Positions 28,001 through 35,197 of a DNA stretch of 64,000 nucleotides are shown one piece after another. A program made the position numbers and the translations under genes. The notes under the pieces were generated by a model. The model was not told the origin of the DNA. It searched no databases and worked only from the letters and a program-made list of their open reading frames with translations. Source of the stretch: Candidatus Chlorohelix allophototropha (lineage in GTDB: Bacteria > Chloroflexota > Chloroflexia > Chloroheliales > Chloroheliaceae); assembly GCF_030389965.1 (NCBI RefSeq), contig NZ_CP128399.1:992001-1056000 (forward strand), read 5' to 3'. Position 1 is the stretch's first letter, and the number at the start of each line of letters is the position of its first letter.

Positions 28001-30762
28001 GGCGAATTAACGACTTGCAAATAGATTTGGTGATTCTAAATCAAGAAGGGGAGGGTTACAATCAGCCGCTAGAGGATCAAATAATGGCGATGATTCGGAA
28101 TAGCTCAGCGGTTGGTTGGTTGGCAAAGCCCGGTGGCATCTTTGTTCTGGGCGCTAAAAACATGTCGGAAGAAGACCACATTCTATTGCAAACAATAGCC
28201 CGCGCCGTATTGTTAGGCACATGGGGCGATCTTACGCAGCAATTGCGTTTCAAAAAATCGAAAGTACGCCAAGTTTTGTTACAATTGCCCAAAGCAATTG
28301 CCAATACACAAACCTACCCCGACTTACCGACACTAGAAGAACTCGGTTTGGAATATAGCAATGAGTATGGCGGTTTTACGGCAGGTGGGCAGGAGTATGT
28401 TATTAATCTAAAACCGGGAAAGCCAACCCCGGCTCCTTGGGCGAATGTGTTGGCAAACGAGAGTTTTGGTTGTCTTGTGACAGAACGCGGAAGTGGCTAT
28501 ACGTGGTCTCAAAATAGCCGTGAGAACCGCCTGACTCCTTGGTCAAATGATCCGGTGTGCGATAAGCCCGGAGAGTTGCTTTACCTACGAGATGAAGAAC
28601 ACCAATTGGTCTGGACTCCTACCGCTGCTACTAGCGGTGTTGGGCATTACCGCACCAGACACGGATTCGGCTATTCTTCCTTTGAACATATTGAGAACGA
28701 AATTCACAGCGAATTGACCATCTTTGTACCGCCAAATGATTCGGTAAAAATTTTCCGGTTGCGATTACGCAATCTCTCTGGGGCGAAACGGCGGCTTTCC
28801 GCTACGTTTTATGTGGAGTGGGTGCTAGGAGTTCTGCGAGAAGAAACTTCTCTCTTTATAGTTACTTCTCGCGATGAAAAAACAGGCGCGGTACTTGCCC
28901 GTAATCCCTATAATACCGAATTTGGTGGCTTGGTTGCATTTGTGGCAGGGGATAAACCGAATTTAAATTATACCTGTGATCGACGGGAATTTATTGGGCG
29001 GAACGGCAATTTGGGCAAGCCTGCCGGAATGGCGCTTCCAACTTTATCCGAGCGAAGCGGAGCGGAACTCGATCCTTGCGTTGCTATGCGCTCTTATTTA
29101 GAGTTGGCGGCAGGCGAAGAGGGCGAACTAATTTTTCTGCTCGGTCAGGGTGAAAGCGCCTCCCAAGTGCAAGATATGGTAACTCGCTTTCGCGATACAG
29201 CGGAAGTGGAAAATGCTTTTGCCGCAACTCGGCACAACTGGCAAACAATTCTGCAAAAGGTGCAAGTGACTACCCCTGAACCTCAGCTTGATATACTGCT
29301 AAACGGCTGGATGCTCTACCAGACTCTAGCTTGTCGGGTTTGGGCACGCTCGGCTTTTTATCAATCTGGGGGTGCCTACGGTTTCCGGGATCAACTTCAG
29401 GACGTGATGGCGCTGACGCTGGCGGCTCCTGAAATTACCCGCGGGCAGCTTTTACGCGCTGCCGAACGGCAGTTCGTGGAAGGTGATGTGCAGCATTGGT
29501 GGCATCCCCCTTCGGGTCGTGGGATACGTACCAGATTCTCGGACGATTATTTGTGGTTACCTTTTGTTACCGCTCATTACGTAAAAACCACCGGGGATAT
29601 AGAAGTGCTAGACGAACTCCTTCCATTTCTAGAAGGTAGACCACTGGCACAAGGCGAAGCTGAATATTATGGATACCCTGTAACTTCAGGTGAGCAGGGA
29701 ACGCTTTACAATCATTGCATCAAAGCCATCGAGTATGCACTGGGACATCTTGGCAGCCACGGACTACCCCTGATGGGTTCGGGCGATTGGAACGATGGTA
29801 TGAATCTGGTGGGGGAAGAAGGCAAGGGCGAAAGCGTTTGGTTAGGTTGGTTTCTCTATCTTAACCTGTTAGAAATAGCGACGCTGGCTGAAAACAAAGG
29901 TGAAAACGAACGTGCCAATAGCTATCGTATGTCAGCCTGTAACCTTCAAACTGCGCTTGAGGAACATGCTTGGGACGGTGAGTGGTATCTCAGGGCATTT
30001 TATGATGATGGAACTCCGCTAGGTTCGGCTCAGAACGAGGAATGCCGAATTGATTCTCTGTCCCAATCTTGGGCTGTTATTTCAGGAGCGGCTGACCCGA
30101 TTCGTAGCCGCATGGGTATGGAAGCGGTAGAACAGCAGCTTATTGATCGAGAGGCAGGACTCATAAAGCTTTTTACGCCACCCTTTGATAAGACCTCGCA
30201 TAATCCGGGATATATAAAAGGCTATGTACCCGGCGTGCGCGAGAACGGAGGACAATATACGCATGGAGCCGTATGGGTAATTTGGGCTTATGCCCAACTT
30301 GGGGATGGTCAAAAAGCTATGGAGTTGCTTAATATGATTAGCCCGATTACCCACTCGCTGTTAAACCCTGCGCTTTATAAAGTCGAACCCTATGTAATAG
30401 CGGCAGATGTTTACTCTATCGCACCACATACGGGGCGAGGGGGTTGGACATGGTACACTGGGTCTTCTGGTTGGCTATATCGTTTGGGAATTGAGGCGAT
30501 TCTTGGACTACGTAGGGAAGGTGAATTTCTTGCCTTTGTCCCTTGTATCCCCTCGGCATGGAAACAGTATGAAATAAAATATCTTTACAACAATACCACT
30601 TACCATATCAAAGTCGAAAACCCGTCTGGTATAGCAAAAGGGCAAATCAGAGTTGAACTGGATGGGGTCTTTCTCGACACCGGACGGGTTCCTCTGCAGG
30701 ACGATGGGGTGGAACATAGCATAAAGGTTTTAATTTCTGATATGCCGCCAATAGAGTTTTAG
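22081..30762 (+). CDS. ndvB: Cyclic beta-1,2-glucan synthase-like protein (GT84-GH94)
   Basis: At 2,893 residues this has the size and order of NdvB/ChvB/Cgs. After an N-terminal helical region (to about 430) and membrane segments near 437-485 comes the GT84 transferase with VVIPTLFLTKDSLEG, the D-x-D motif in TLDADTRLPRD (about 645) and HRWVRGDWQIL (Q/R-x-x-R-W). More membrane segments lie at about 840-900 and 966-985. A glycoamylase-like domain (FLYDSTRSLFSIGYSINDGR, about 1320) precedes two GH94 substrate-binding modules (from about 1620 and 2130) and the GH94 phosphorylase-like catalytic part with GAYGFRDQLQD (about 2431) and GSGDWNDGMN (about 2567). In Proteobacteria this makes periplasmic cyclic glucan and trims its length. 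Product here is inferred. Confidence 0.88.
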   Translation: MNFSKKTALSAGIGLGFVLTLAWKRFSSRRISPSKAISGTQFAHRDLLSSEALEQKARTLAEEHRIVRHAGSIKQLKTKLDIHQHSLLEAYQVSAEDASKKRTISPAAEWLLDNMPVVLDQFREIREDLPGGFYKKLPKLANEPFVGFPRVYSIAVTLVEHTDGRLGLEQVLNFVSAYQTVTPLLMGELWAIAIMLRLVLLENLGQLSTLLMEERKLRQEADRWVDRLLEGKNSNDSILAELTEQYSVLPPPFAAQFLRRLRDYDDEKSIEAEVEWLENHLTIHYSSTEALIRSEKLRQAANQTTIGNIITTMRTMSAINWADWFEQMCYVEQILRKDPAGSYGVDTFATRDRYRHIVEHLAKGTALSEIEIAWRLVKAVPSRLENIQTNDVAISHVGYYLTGSGSKSFQNSINYHAGLRQRSREFILKHPKQFYFGIITGGSLALVVMGLKWGSRKFFHRRLPLTAALLLLPTSEIAQGLVNWGISKVLPPRVLPRIDLKDGIPDTMRTMVVIPTLFLTKDSLEGQFDRLEVCHLANADPNLHFALLTDFADAPHAEMPEDKALIDLAINRIEDLNYRYGPNRFFLFHRRREWNNSEGCFMGWERKRGKLEEFNRLLAGATETGFQIQVGNLSLLSQIRYVITLDADTRLPRDQAKVLIGAIAHPLNQAVIDKSTGRVVKGYGILQPRIGIDLSSANRSRFARIFSGNVGLDPYTTAVSNGYMDLFGVGIYAGKGIYDPRILQKVLTGRFPENTLLSHDLIEGSYAGTGLLSDVELLDNYPSTYPAYAARMHRWVRGDWQILRWILPNVPQADGNIVPNVLSLMARYRIFDNLRRSLLPPSLVALMGAGWLGIIPGKAARWTAIAVSPLALPLLFDLLDVILSTASSRTPITVLQASVQTLRLDLVRLLINLTFLADEASNSLNAIGRTLVRSFITHRNLLEWETAEQVHHRKDKSHGNLQNRVLLGLLPLALFLWRFWKRAGLPALPLLLDWLAAPAMADWLTSAVTAPVEQPSEADNLELRKLARSYWAYFHTFTTKEGNYLAPDNFQEDPYPIVAYRTSPTNIGLQLLADMAAYDLGYIGLYALTERTERTFATINALSHYRGHLLNWYDTRTLQPLSPAYVSSVDSGNLAGYLITLRQGYLNRLNQPIIEPQIRLGLLDTISLLQAELLPNDPAHEIEALVQFITNTQLLTLGDYALFLQLAERRINALTPFTAKAQKWLEHLDEQVSNFLTDLENLAPWSFEPLPHPSMAALYAPIPVLSELPGLIDTALKAFSEDSADEEKLVEMLLRTRDNTLELIRRQEKLAEEAFEQVQAMDFQFLYDSTRSLFSIGYSINDGRMDNSYYDLLASEARLGSFVAIAKGDVPQEHWFHLSRALTPVGIEAGLISWSGTMFEYLLPLLIMQNYPDTLLDQAYKTVVSQQRQYGRQHKVAWGISESAYSLRDVNMNYQYRAFGVPGLGLKRGLGNELVIAPYATILALPLQPHAVVENIKALIAEGLWGKYGLYEAVDYTPERLLTGEKKVIIRSYMVHHQAMSLLALDNYLNQNIMQTRFHREPLVQATEMLLQEQFSLQAPRLAHPQIAQESYENYVPEGLATRQYSTPHTPVPYTHLLSNGKYTLVITNSGGGFSRYNGLAVSRWHEDTTQDSWGNFCYIQDVRSGETWSPTYQPTCHEPQEYEVIYSLHKAEFRQQRVGIDTRMEVTVSPEDNAEVRHLYLTNRSEFARVLELTSYCEIVLAPSSADKAHPAFSNLFVETEFLPEQNALLASRRPRKPEEEPIWGIHVVAVRGHTIGEVEYETDRAAFIGRNRTLEEPIALKQPLTNTTGAVLDPIFSLRKQVRLVPGGMVHVTFTTAVAQSRKEAVELADKYHDHNVVTRTFELALGDAQVEMQHLNINLDDVHRFQRLASLAIYSDSWLRADPAILKRNTGTQPLLWKYGISGDFPLILVQIGNPEELPLVWELLLAHEYWRINDLQIDLVILNQEGEGYNQPLEDQIMAMIRNSSAVGWLAKPGGIFVLGAKNMSEEDHILLQTIARAVLLGTWGDLTQQLRFKKSKVRQVLLQLPKAIANTQTYPDLPTLEELGLEYSNEYGGFTAGGQEYVINLKPGKPTPAPWANVLANESFGCLVTERGSGYTWSQNSRENRLTPWSNDPVCDKPGELLYLRDEEHQLVWTPTAATSGVGHYRTRHGFGYSSFEHIENEIHSELTIFVPPNDSVKIFRLRLRNLSGAKRRLSATFYVEWVLGVLREETSLFIVTSRDEKTGAVLARNPYNTEFGGLVAFVAGDKPNLNYTCDRREFIGRNGNLGKPAGMALPTLSERSGAELDPCVAMRSYLELAAGEEGELIFLLGQGESASQVQDMVTRFRDTAEVENAFAATRHNWQTILQKVQVTTPEPQLDILLNGWMLYQTLACRVWARSAFYQSGGAYGFRDQLQDVMALTLAAPEITRGQLLRAAERQFVEGDVQHWWHPPSGRGIRTRFSDDYLWLPFVTAHYVKTTGDIEVLDELLPFLEGRPLAQGEAEYYGYPVTSGEQGTLYNHCIKAIEYALGHLGSHGLPLMGSGDWNDGMNLVGEEGKGESVWLGWFLYLNLLEIATLAENKGENERANSYRMSACNLQTALEEHAWDGEWYLRAFYDDGTPLGSAQNEECRIDSLSQSWAVISGAADPIRSRMGMEAVEQQLIDREAGLIKLFTPPFDKTSHNPGYIKGYVPGVRENGGQYTHGAVWVIWAYAQLGDGQKAMELLNMISPITHSLLNPALYKVEPYVIAADVYSIAPHTGRGGWTWYTGSSGWLYRLGIEAILGLRREGEFLAFVPCIPSAWKQYEIKYLYNNTTYHIKVENPSGIAKGQIRVELDGVFLDTGRVPLQDDGVEHSIKVLISDMPPIEF

Positions 30763-30978
30763 TCCAATGATTGGGCGGTTAATTGGGGAGAGACGCTTGA
30801 TTTCAAGCTACTTCAAGGCTGGAAACTGGGATGATTCAGCTATTCATCGTTCTTTAATTTCGTATATAATAAGGGTGGCTTTTATTTGACTTTCTTCGTC
30901 TTATATTCTTGCAAGACAATTAGGGACTTATTTATTCGGAATAAGCTTCCAATTAATTTCTGAAAGGAAATATCTGTC

Positions 30979-31155
30979 ATGGATGAATTAATTAATCAAC
31001 TCGTTTCAAAAGTTGGGATTGACAAAGAGACTGCGGAAAAAGTCGCGAATTTTATCAAGGAAAATGCCGGGCAGATACCGCAATGGCTCGCTAAGAGTAA
31101 TATTGCAGACAAATTGCCGGGCGGTTTAGGTAATATGTTCGGCAATAAAGATTAA
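30979..31155 (+). CDS. Small hypothetical protein (58 residues)
   Basis: ATG at 30979 follows GAAAGGAAA at a fitting distance. The protein is MDELINQLVSKVGIDKETAE then an amphipathic helix VANFIKENAGQIPQWL and a glycine-rich tail LPGGLGNMFG. The shape resembles short DUF2780/DUF2267-like helical domains, but I do not place it in a family. It lies between the glucan synthase and a one-membrane-segment protein, same strand. Confidence 0.6.
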   Translation: MDELINQLVSKVGIDKETAEKVANFIKENAGQIPQWLAKSNIADKLPGGLGNMFGNKD

Positions 31156-31214
31156 GGAACCGACTAAAGCAGTATCTCGTATAATCAATCACTAGAGAAT
31201 ACTTGTGAGACAAA

Positions 31215-31433
31215 ATGGCAAAACCTAAAGATATCGCTAAAGGCAAGGAACCCAGCAAAAAGAAGTCGCGGCGGGGGTTGTTTTTATTATTATTTGTAGC
31301 TTCAGTGCTGGTTGTAGTCTGGTTAAAACGTCGCAATGCCAAAACATCGCAGCCTGAAAAAACTATGGATACCCCTTCTCAAACAACCTATAAGCAGAAA
31401 AAGGATATACCTGAGATCGAAGAAGCGGAATAA
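31215..31433 (+). CDS. Small single-pass membrane protein
   Basis: Seventy-two residues: a lysine-rich start (KGKEPSKKKSRRG), one membrane segment LFLLLFVASVLVVVWL (about 22-37), then a polar tail ending in acidic EIEEAE. Positive residues before the segment suggest the N-terminus stays inside. No family recognised. It follows the 58-residue gene by 59 bp and is ended by the terminator at 31465. Confidence 0.55.
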   Translation: MAKPKDIAKGKEPSKKKSRRGLFLLLFVASVLVVVWLKRRNAKTSQPEKTMDTPSQTTYKQKKDIPEIEEAE

Positions 31434-31464
31434 GCAGAACACTAAACAAGATTAATCAAAAAAA

Positions 31465-31488
31465 GCCCCTTCCCAAACGGGAGGGGGC
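31465..31488. terminator. Bidirectional intrinsic terminator
   Basis: GCCCCTTCCC and GGGAGGGGGC form a GC-rich stem with loop AAAC, with an A run before and a T run after, so it works in both directions. It separates convergent genes: the small membrane protein and the ABC substrate-binding protein. Confidence 0.85.
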
Positions 31489-31498
31489 ATTTTTATAA

Positions 31499-33082
31499 CT
31501 ACTTTTTAACTGTGGCGTTATATTCATCCAATTGTTCATTGGACTTTTTGGCAGCATCATCTAACAATTGCTTGGCAGTACCGCCTTTGGTTATCAATTG
31601 ATCAACCGCCGCTTCGATGTTTTGGCGAGTTGAGATGAAAGTGCCGAAAATCGCTCCAGCAGTCGGGAAGCCGGAAGGGGAAGCCCGCAACTGGTCAACC
31701 GCAACCTGGAACTGCGGGTATTTAGCTAGCGTGTCCTTCATATCCTGTACATTGTAAGCTGCCTTACGAATAGGATAGTAGCCGGTATTAGCTGAGAAGA
31801 ACGCCTGGATTTCGGGCTGGGAGGTAAACTTCACGAAATCCCATGCGGCTTCTTGTTGTTCTTTGCTACCTTGGTCGGTAATCCACAGAGAAGCGCCACC
31901 AATAGCTACGCCACCGGTAGAACCTGTAGGACGTGGCAAGTAAGCAACGCCCACATCTACACCCTTACCTTGGGTTTGAGCGCTACTGATATAACCGCGC
32001 AAACTGGCGATACTATTAAAGGTAATGGCAGATTCACCAGTTACAAAAGAAGCATCGCGAGCCGATCCATTGGCAGCTATGCCGCTATCACGCCCGAAAT
32101 ATTTTGCCGAACCATCATCCACCAGCTTCTTTAGCAAGTTTGGATAATTAGCGCCCGCATCACTGTTGAAAACGAGTTTTGTAGCACGAGTCTCGCGTCC
32201 GTTAGTAGGGTCGGCGAAAAGGGCGTTCTGAAGCGCCAGTTGCTGTTCGAAAATCCAGCTATACATAGTGAATCCGGCACCGAATTGGGTTGTTTTGCCG
32301 CTGCTGTCCTTCTTAGTCAACTTCTTGGCAGCATCGATTACTTCATCGTAAGTCCAGATACGTTTTTCGGTATCCAGACCGGCTTCCTTGAAAGCAGCCT
32401 TGTTGAAGTACATCACCGGGGCAGAAGTATTGAAAGGCATCGAATAGAGTTTGCCCCCAACAGTGTAGTAGTTACGTACTGCGGGTTCAATGTCACTGAT
32501 AAGATCAAGTTTATCACGATCAATAAAATCCTGAACAGGTAAAACGCGCTTGGAATCGATCATACGCTGTGTACCGATGTCGTAAATCTGTACCACGCTG
32601 GGCAAGTTGCCACCTGCCTGAGAAGTATTGAACTTGTTCAAGGTAGCATCGTAATCAGGCTGTTGAATTGCTTCAACATAATATTTGGTCTGGCTGCTGT
32701 TATACTTGTTTACAACTTGCTGTGTAATCGCACCATTGACCCCGGTTAAGCCAAACCAGAAAGTGATTTTTAGCGAACCGGCGGGTTGTGCGACGGTCGG
32801 ATAAGGAGTAGCGGTAGGAGCAGGTGCAGCCGCAGTGGTAGCACCTGCCGCAGTGGTAGCAGCGGAAGCGGTTGTTGCCGCCGCAGTAGTCGCGGCAGCC
32901 GCAGTGGTAGCAGCCGCAGCGGTCGTCGCACCTGCCGCAGTAGTAGCAGCAGCGGTTGTTGCCGCCGCAGTAGTAGCAGGCACAGGAGTAGCGGTACTGT
33001 CACCGCAAGCCACCAGCATAGCAGCCATCATTATGATAACCACTGCCAGCGAAATTGATTTCCACGATTTCCTAATCTTCAA
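31499..33082 (-). CDS. Sugar ABC transporter substrate-binding lipoprotein
   Basis: A cluster-B (UgpB/MalE-like) binding protein. The likely start is TTG at 33082 behind AAGGAGAG, giving 527 residues; upstream in-frame starts would put 32 extra residues before the signal peptide. The signal peptide SISLAVVIIMMAAMLVAC ends in a lipobox with Cys26. An Ala/Thr linker of about 65 residues follows. The binding domain has KITFWFGLTGVNGAITQQVV, YSMPFNTSAPVMYFNKAAF and a GASLWITDQGSKEQQEAAWD block. Last gene of a three-gene transporter operon that lacks an ATPase gene, as is common when a shared MsmK/UgpC-type ATPase is used. Confidence 0.9.
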   Translation of the reverse strand: MKIRKSWKSISLAVVIIMMAAMLVACGDSTATPVPATTAAATTAAATTAAGATTAAAATTAAAATTAAATTASAATTAAGATTAAAPAPTATPYPTVAQPAGSLKITFWFGLTGVNGAITQQVVNKYNSSQTKYYVEAIQQPDYDATLNKFNTSQAGGNLPSVVQIYDIGTQRMIDSKRVLPVQDFIDRDKLDLISDIEPAVRNYYTVGGKLYSMPFNTSAPVMYFNKAAFKEAGLDTEKRIWTYDEVIDAAKKLTKKDSSGKTTQFGAGFTMYSWIFEQQLALQNALFADPTNGRETRATKLVFNSDAGANYPNLLKKLVDDGSAKYFGRDSGIAANGSARDASFVTGESAITFNSIASLRGYISSAQTQGKGVDVGVAYLPRPTGSTGGVAIGGASLWITDQGSKEQQEAAWDFVKFTSQPEIQAFFSANTGYYPIRKAAYNVQDMKDTLAKYPQFQVAVDQLRASPSGFPTAGAIFGTFISTRQNIEAAVDQLITKGGTAKQLLDDAAKKSNEQLDEYNATVKK

Positions 33083-33161
33083 AACGATCTCTCCTTCTTT
33101 GCATAATACGGTCATTGACAGCCAACCTGCCTGTAATTTTGGAGTCAACCTCCCCGTTGTT

Positions 33162-34034
33162 TTAACCTTTAAGCGCACCCGCGGTCAAGCCCCGCACTAA
33201 TTGGCGTTGACCGAAAATGAGCAGTAGCAGCGTTGGTAACATAACGATAATTGTTGCCGCCATTTGTAGATTGTAAACCGAAATTTCGGAAGACCTGAAA
33301 ACTGTAATACCGACCTGAGTGGTACGCCATTCAGGGGCATCTATTACCAGCAAGGGCCAGTAATATTGGTTCCAAGTATTCAAAAAGGCATAAACCGCCA
33401 GAGTTCCCAAAGCAGGGCGCGATAATGGCAGCAATATAGACCACAGATAGCGAGTACGCCCACACCCATCTATAATAGCGGCTTCGTAAAGGTCACGAGG
33501 GATTGTCATAAAATACTGGCGCATCAAAAAGATACCAAAGCCGGATGAAAGAAACGGTGCCACCAAACCTTGATAACTATCTTTCCAACCCCAGTTTGAA
33601 ATAGTCAAATAGTTGGTAATAATTGTAGATTCCCAGGGTATCATAAGTGTCCCCAGAAATATAAAGAAGAAAAGGCTTCTACCCGGAAAATTAAGGGTTG
33701 CCAGCGCGTATCCCGCCAGCGATGAAGTAATAAGTTGTCCGAGTGTAACCAGAAGTGACACCACAAAAGAGTTGAGAATCCAGCGTCCTAAGTTTTTTTC
33801 TATTTTAAAGGCATCCCCGAACGCGGAGAAATCCAATTTACTAAAATCTGGTATTAATGTCGGCGCAATTGTAGGACCTTGCAATGCCAGCGAAAATGAG
33901 AAAAATAGCGGGAACAGCACAATAAGCGATGCCATTACCAACAAGATATAAGTCGCTATTTTTTTGATTAGGCGAATTATCTGATATGCCCCGGAATAGG
34001 CATCCGTTTTAAGCAGCTTAGTTTGGGCGCTCAT
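33162..34034 (-). CDS. Sugar ABC transporter permease (MalG/UgpE-type)
   Basis: A 290-residue inner-membrane permease with six membrane segments and the cytoplasmic EAA loop YEAAIIDGCGRTRYLWSILL that docks the ATPase. It overlaps the upstream permease gene by four bases (coupled translation) and precedes the binding-protein gene by 79 bases. Sugar specificity cannot be read from it; genes nearby act on beta-linked and amino sugars. Confidence 0.92.
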   Translation of the reverse strand: MSAQTKLLKTDAYSGAYQIIRLIKKIATYILLVMASLIVLFPLFFSFSLALQGPTIAPTLIPDFSKLDFSAFGDAFKIEKNLGRWILNSFVVSLLVTLGQLITSSLAGYALATLNFPGRSLFFFIFLGTLMIPWESTIITNYLTISNWGWKDSYQGLVAPFLSSGFGIFLMRQYFMTIPRDLYEAAIIDGCGRTRYLWSILLPLSRPALGTLAVYAFLNTWNQYYWPLLVIDAPEWRTTQVGITVFRSSEISVYNLQMAATIIVMLPTLLLLIFGQRQLVRGLTAGALKG

Positions 34035-35044
34035 TGATAATGCACCTTCCTGTCCAACGATTTGAACTGAATAAAGGTCAGTACAAGTAAGACCACAAAC
34101 AGCACCACCGATAATGCGGAGGCAAAGCCGTAGCGGTTATCTTTCCAGAAGGCAGTAAAAATAGTGTACACCAGCACGTTGGTAGTGCCGTCGGGACCTT
34201 CATTACCTACTAATACGTTGAACTGAGTGAACGCTTGGAAGCTGGAAATAACCGAAATGACAAACAGGAAAAGTAGCGTAGGGGTTAATAATGGCAGCGT
34301 AATAAATCGAAATGCCTTCCAACCACTTGCGCCATCTATGAGACCACTTTCGTATAAATCCTGCGGGATTGCCTGAATACCCGAAAGGGTAATAATAAAG
34401 TTAAAGCCTAGCGAAGACCAAATAGTCATAAAAGCCACTGCCGGTAATGCGGTTAGCGCATCATTAAGCAAAGTGGTGGACTTGATTTGAAGGAAATCAA
34501 TAAGCCATTGGGTTACTTTTACGTTTGGGCTATAGATTAAAGACCAAATGACCGCGGCACTAGCCACAGAAATTGCCACGCTGCTGGTAAAAATCGTGCG
34601 GAAAACGCCTATTATCCGCACTTTAGCAGTTGCCAGAACCGCTAATGCCAGCGAAGCGACAACCCCAAATGGCACTACCATAATAGTAAAAACGATAGTA
34701 GTCCAAATACTACGCAAGTATTCGGATCGCCCGCTATCGTCCAAATTCAGAATGCGTGAGTAGTATTTTACATCGTTAAATTTAACCGGGTCGCCTCTAG
34801 CATCCGTAATAAAAAAGCTAAGGTAGATTGCTCGGAAAAATGGAACATAAGTGAAAGCTATAAATATTATCAAGGCAGGTAGCATGTAAAGCATCGCCCA
34901 AGCAAACTCAATCCGGCGATTTCGCGCCATATTGCGTTTTTCTTCAGGAGTACGCTCAGGCACAATCATTACAGGCTCGCCATTTGCGTTAGCCACTGTC
35001 CCTTTTCCATGCACCTCAGTAGAATTATCCTGTTTTATACTCAT
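34031..35044 (-). CDS. Sugar ABC transporter permease (MalF/UgpA-type)
   Basis: A 337-residue permease, first gene of the transporter operon. An N-terminal cytoplasmic tail of about 45 residues precedes six membrane segments; the EAA loop reads YESGLIDGASGWKAFRFITL. Pairs with the downstream permease as heterodimer. The 150 bp before it hold a perfect 22-bp palindrome that may be its operator. Confidence 0.92.
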   Translation of the reverse strand: MSIKQDNSTEVHGKGTVANANGEPVMIVPERTPEEKRNMARNRRIEFAWAMLYMLPALIIFIAFTYVPFFRAIYLSFFITDARGDPVKFNDVKYYSRILNLDDSGRSEYLRSIWTTIVFTIMVVPFGVVASLALAVLATAKVRIIGVFRTIFTSSVAISVASAAVIWSLIYSPNVKVTQWLIDFLQIKSTTLLNDALTALPAVAFMTIWSSLGFNFIITLSGIQAIPQDLYESGLIDGASGWKAFRFITLPLLTPTLLFLFVISVISSFQAFTQFNVLVGNEGPDGTTNVLVYTIFTAFWKDNRYGFASALSVVLFVVLLVLTFIQFKSLDRKVHYQ

Positions 35045-35170
35045 TGAGGAGTATCCCTTTTATTAATTACAATACGCCCAGATAAATAATTTTGAGAAAA
35101 AGGATAAAATTACTGCTCTAAGCTAAAGAATACTAGACCCTTCTTGTAAAGAGCAGATTAAGGAGTTTTT

Positions 35171-35192
35171 AACAAGATGTGAACATCTTGTT
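35171..35192. promoter_or_regulatory. Perfect 22-bp palindrome upstream of the ABC transporter operon
   Basis: AACAAGATGT-GA-ACATCTTGTT: ten-base arms match without error. It lies 127 bp before the first permease gene and just past the stop of the amidase gene. No T run follows on either strand, so it is a poor terminator and a reasonable candidate operator for a LacI- or GntR-type regulator. The regulator is not in the window. Confidence 0.4.
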
Positions 35193-35197
35193 AGCAT

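Noticed and set aside
22081-30762. Giant gene as a polyketide or peptide synthetase
   Set aside because: No ketosynthase, adenylation or carrier motifs; GT84 and GH94 motifs are clear along the length.
32770-33200. Several long frames opposite the binding-protein linker rich in Ala/Val, Leu or Ser/Arg
   Set aside because: They are products of the low-complexity repeat read in other frames, with no family resemblance.
35171-35192. The 22-bp palindrome as terminator of the amidase gene
   Set aside because: The stem is followed by AAAAA rather than a T run on the gene strand.
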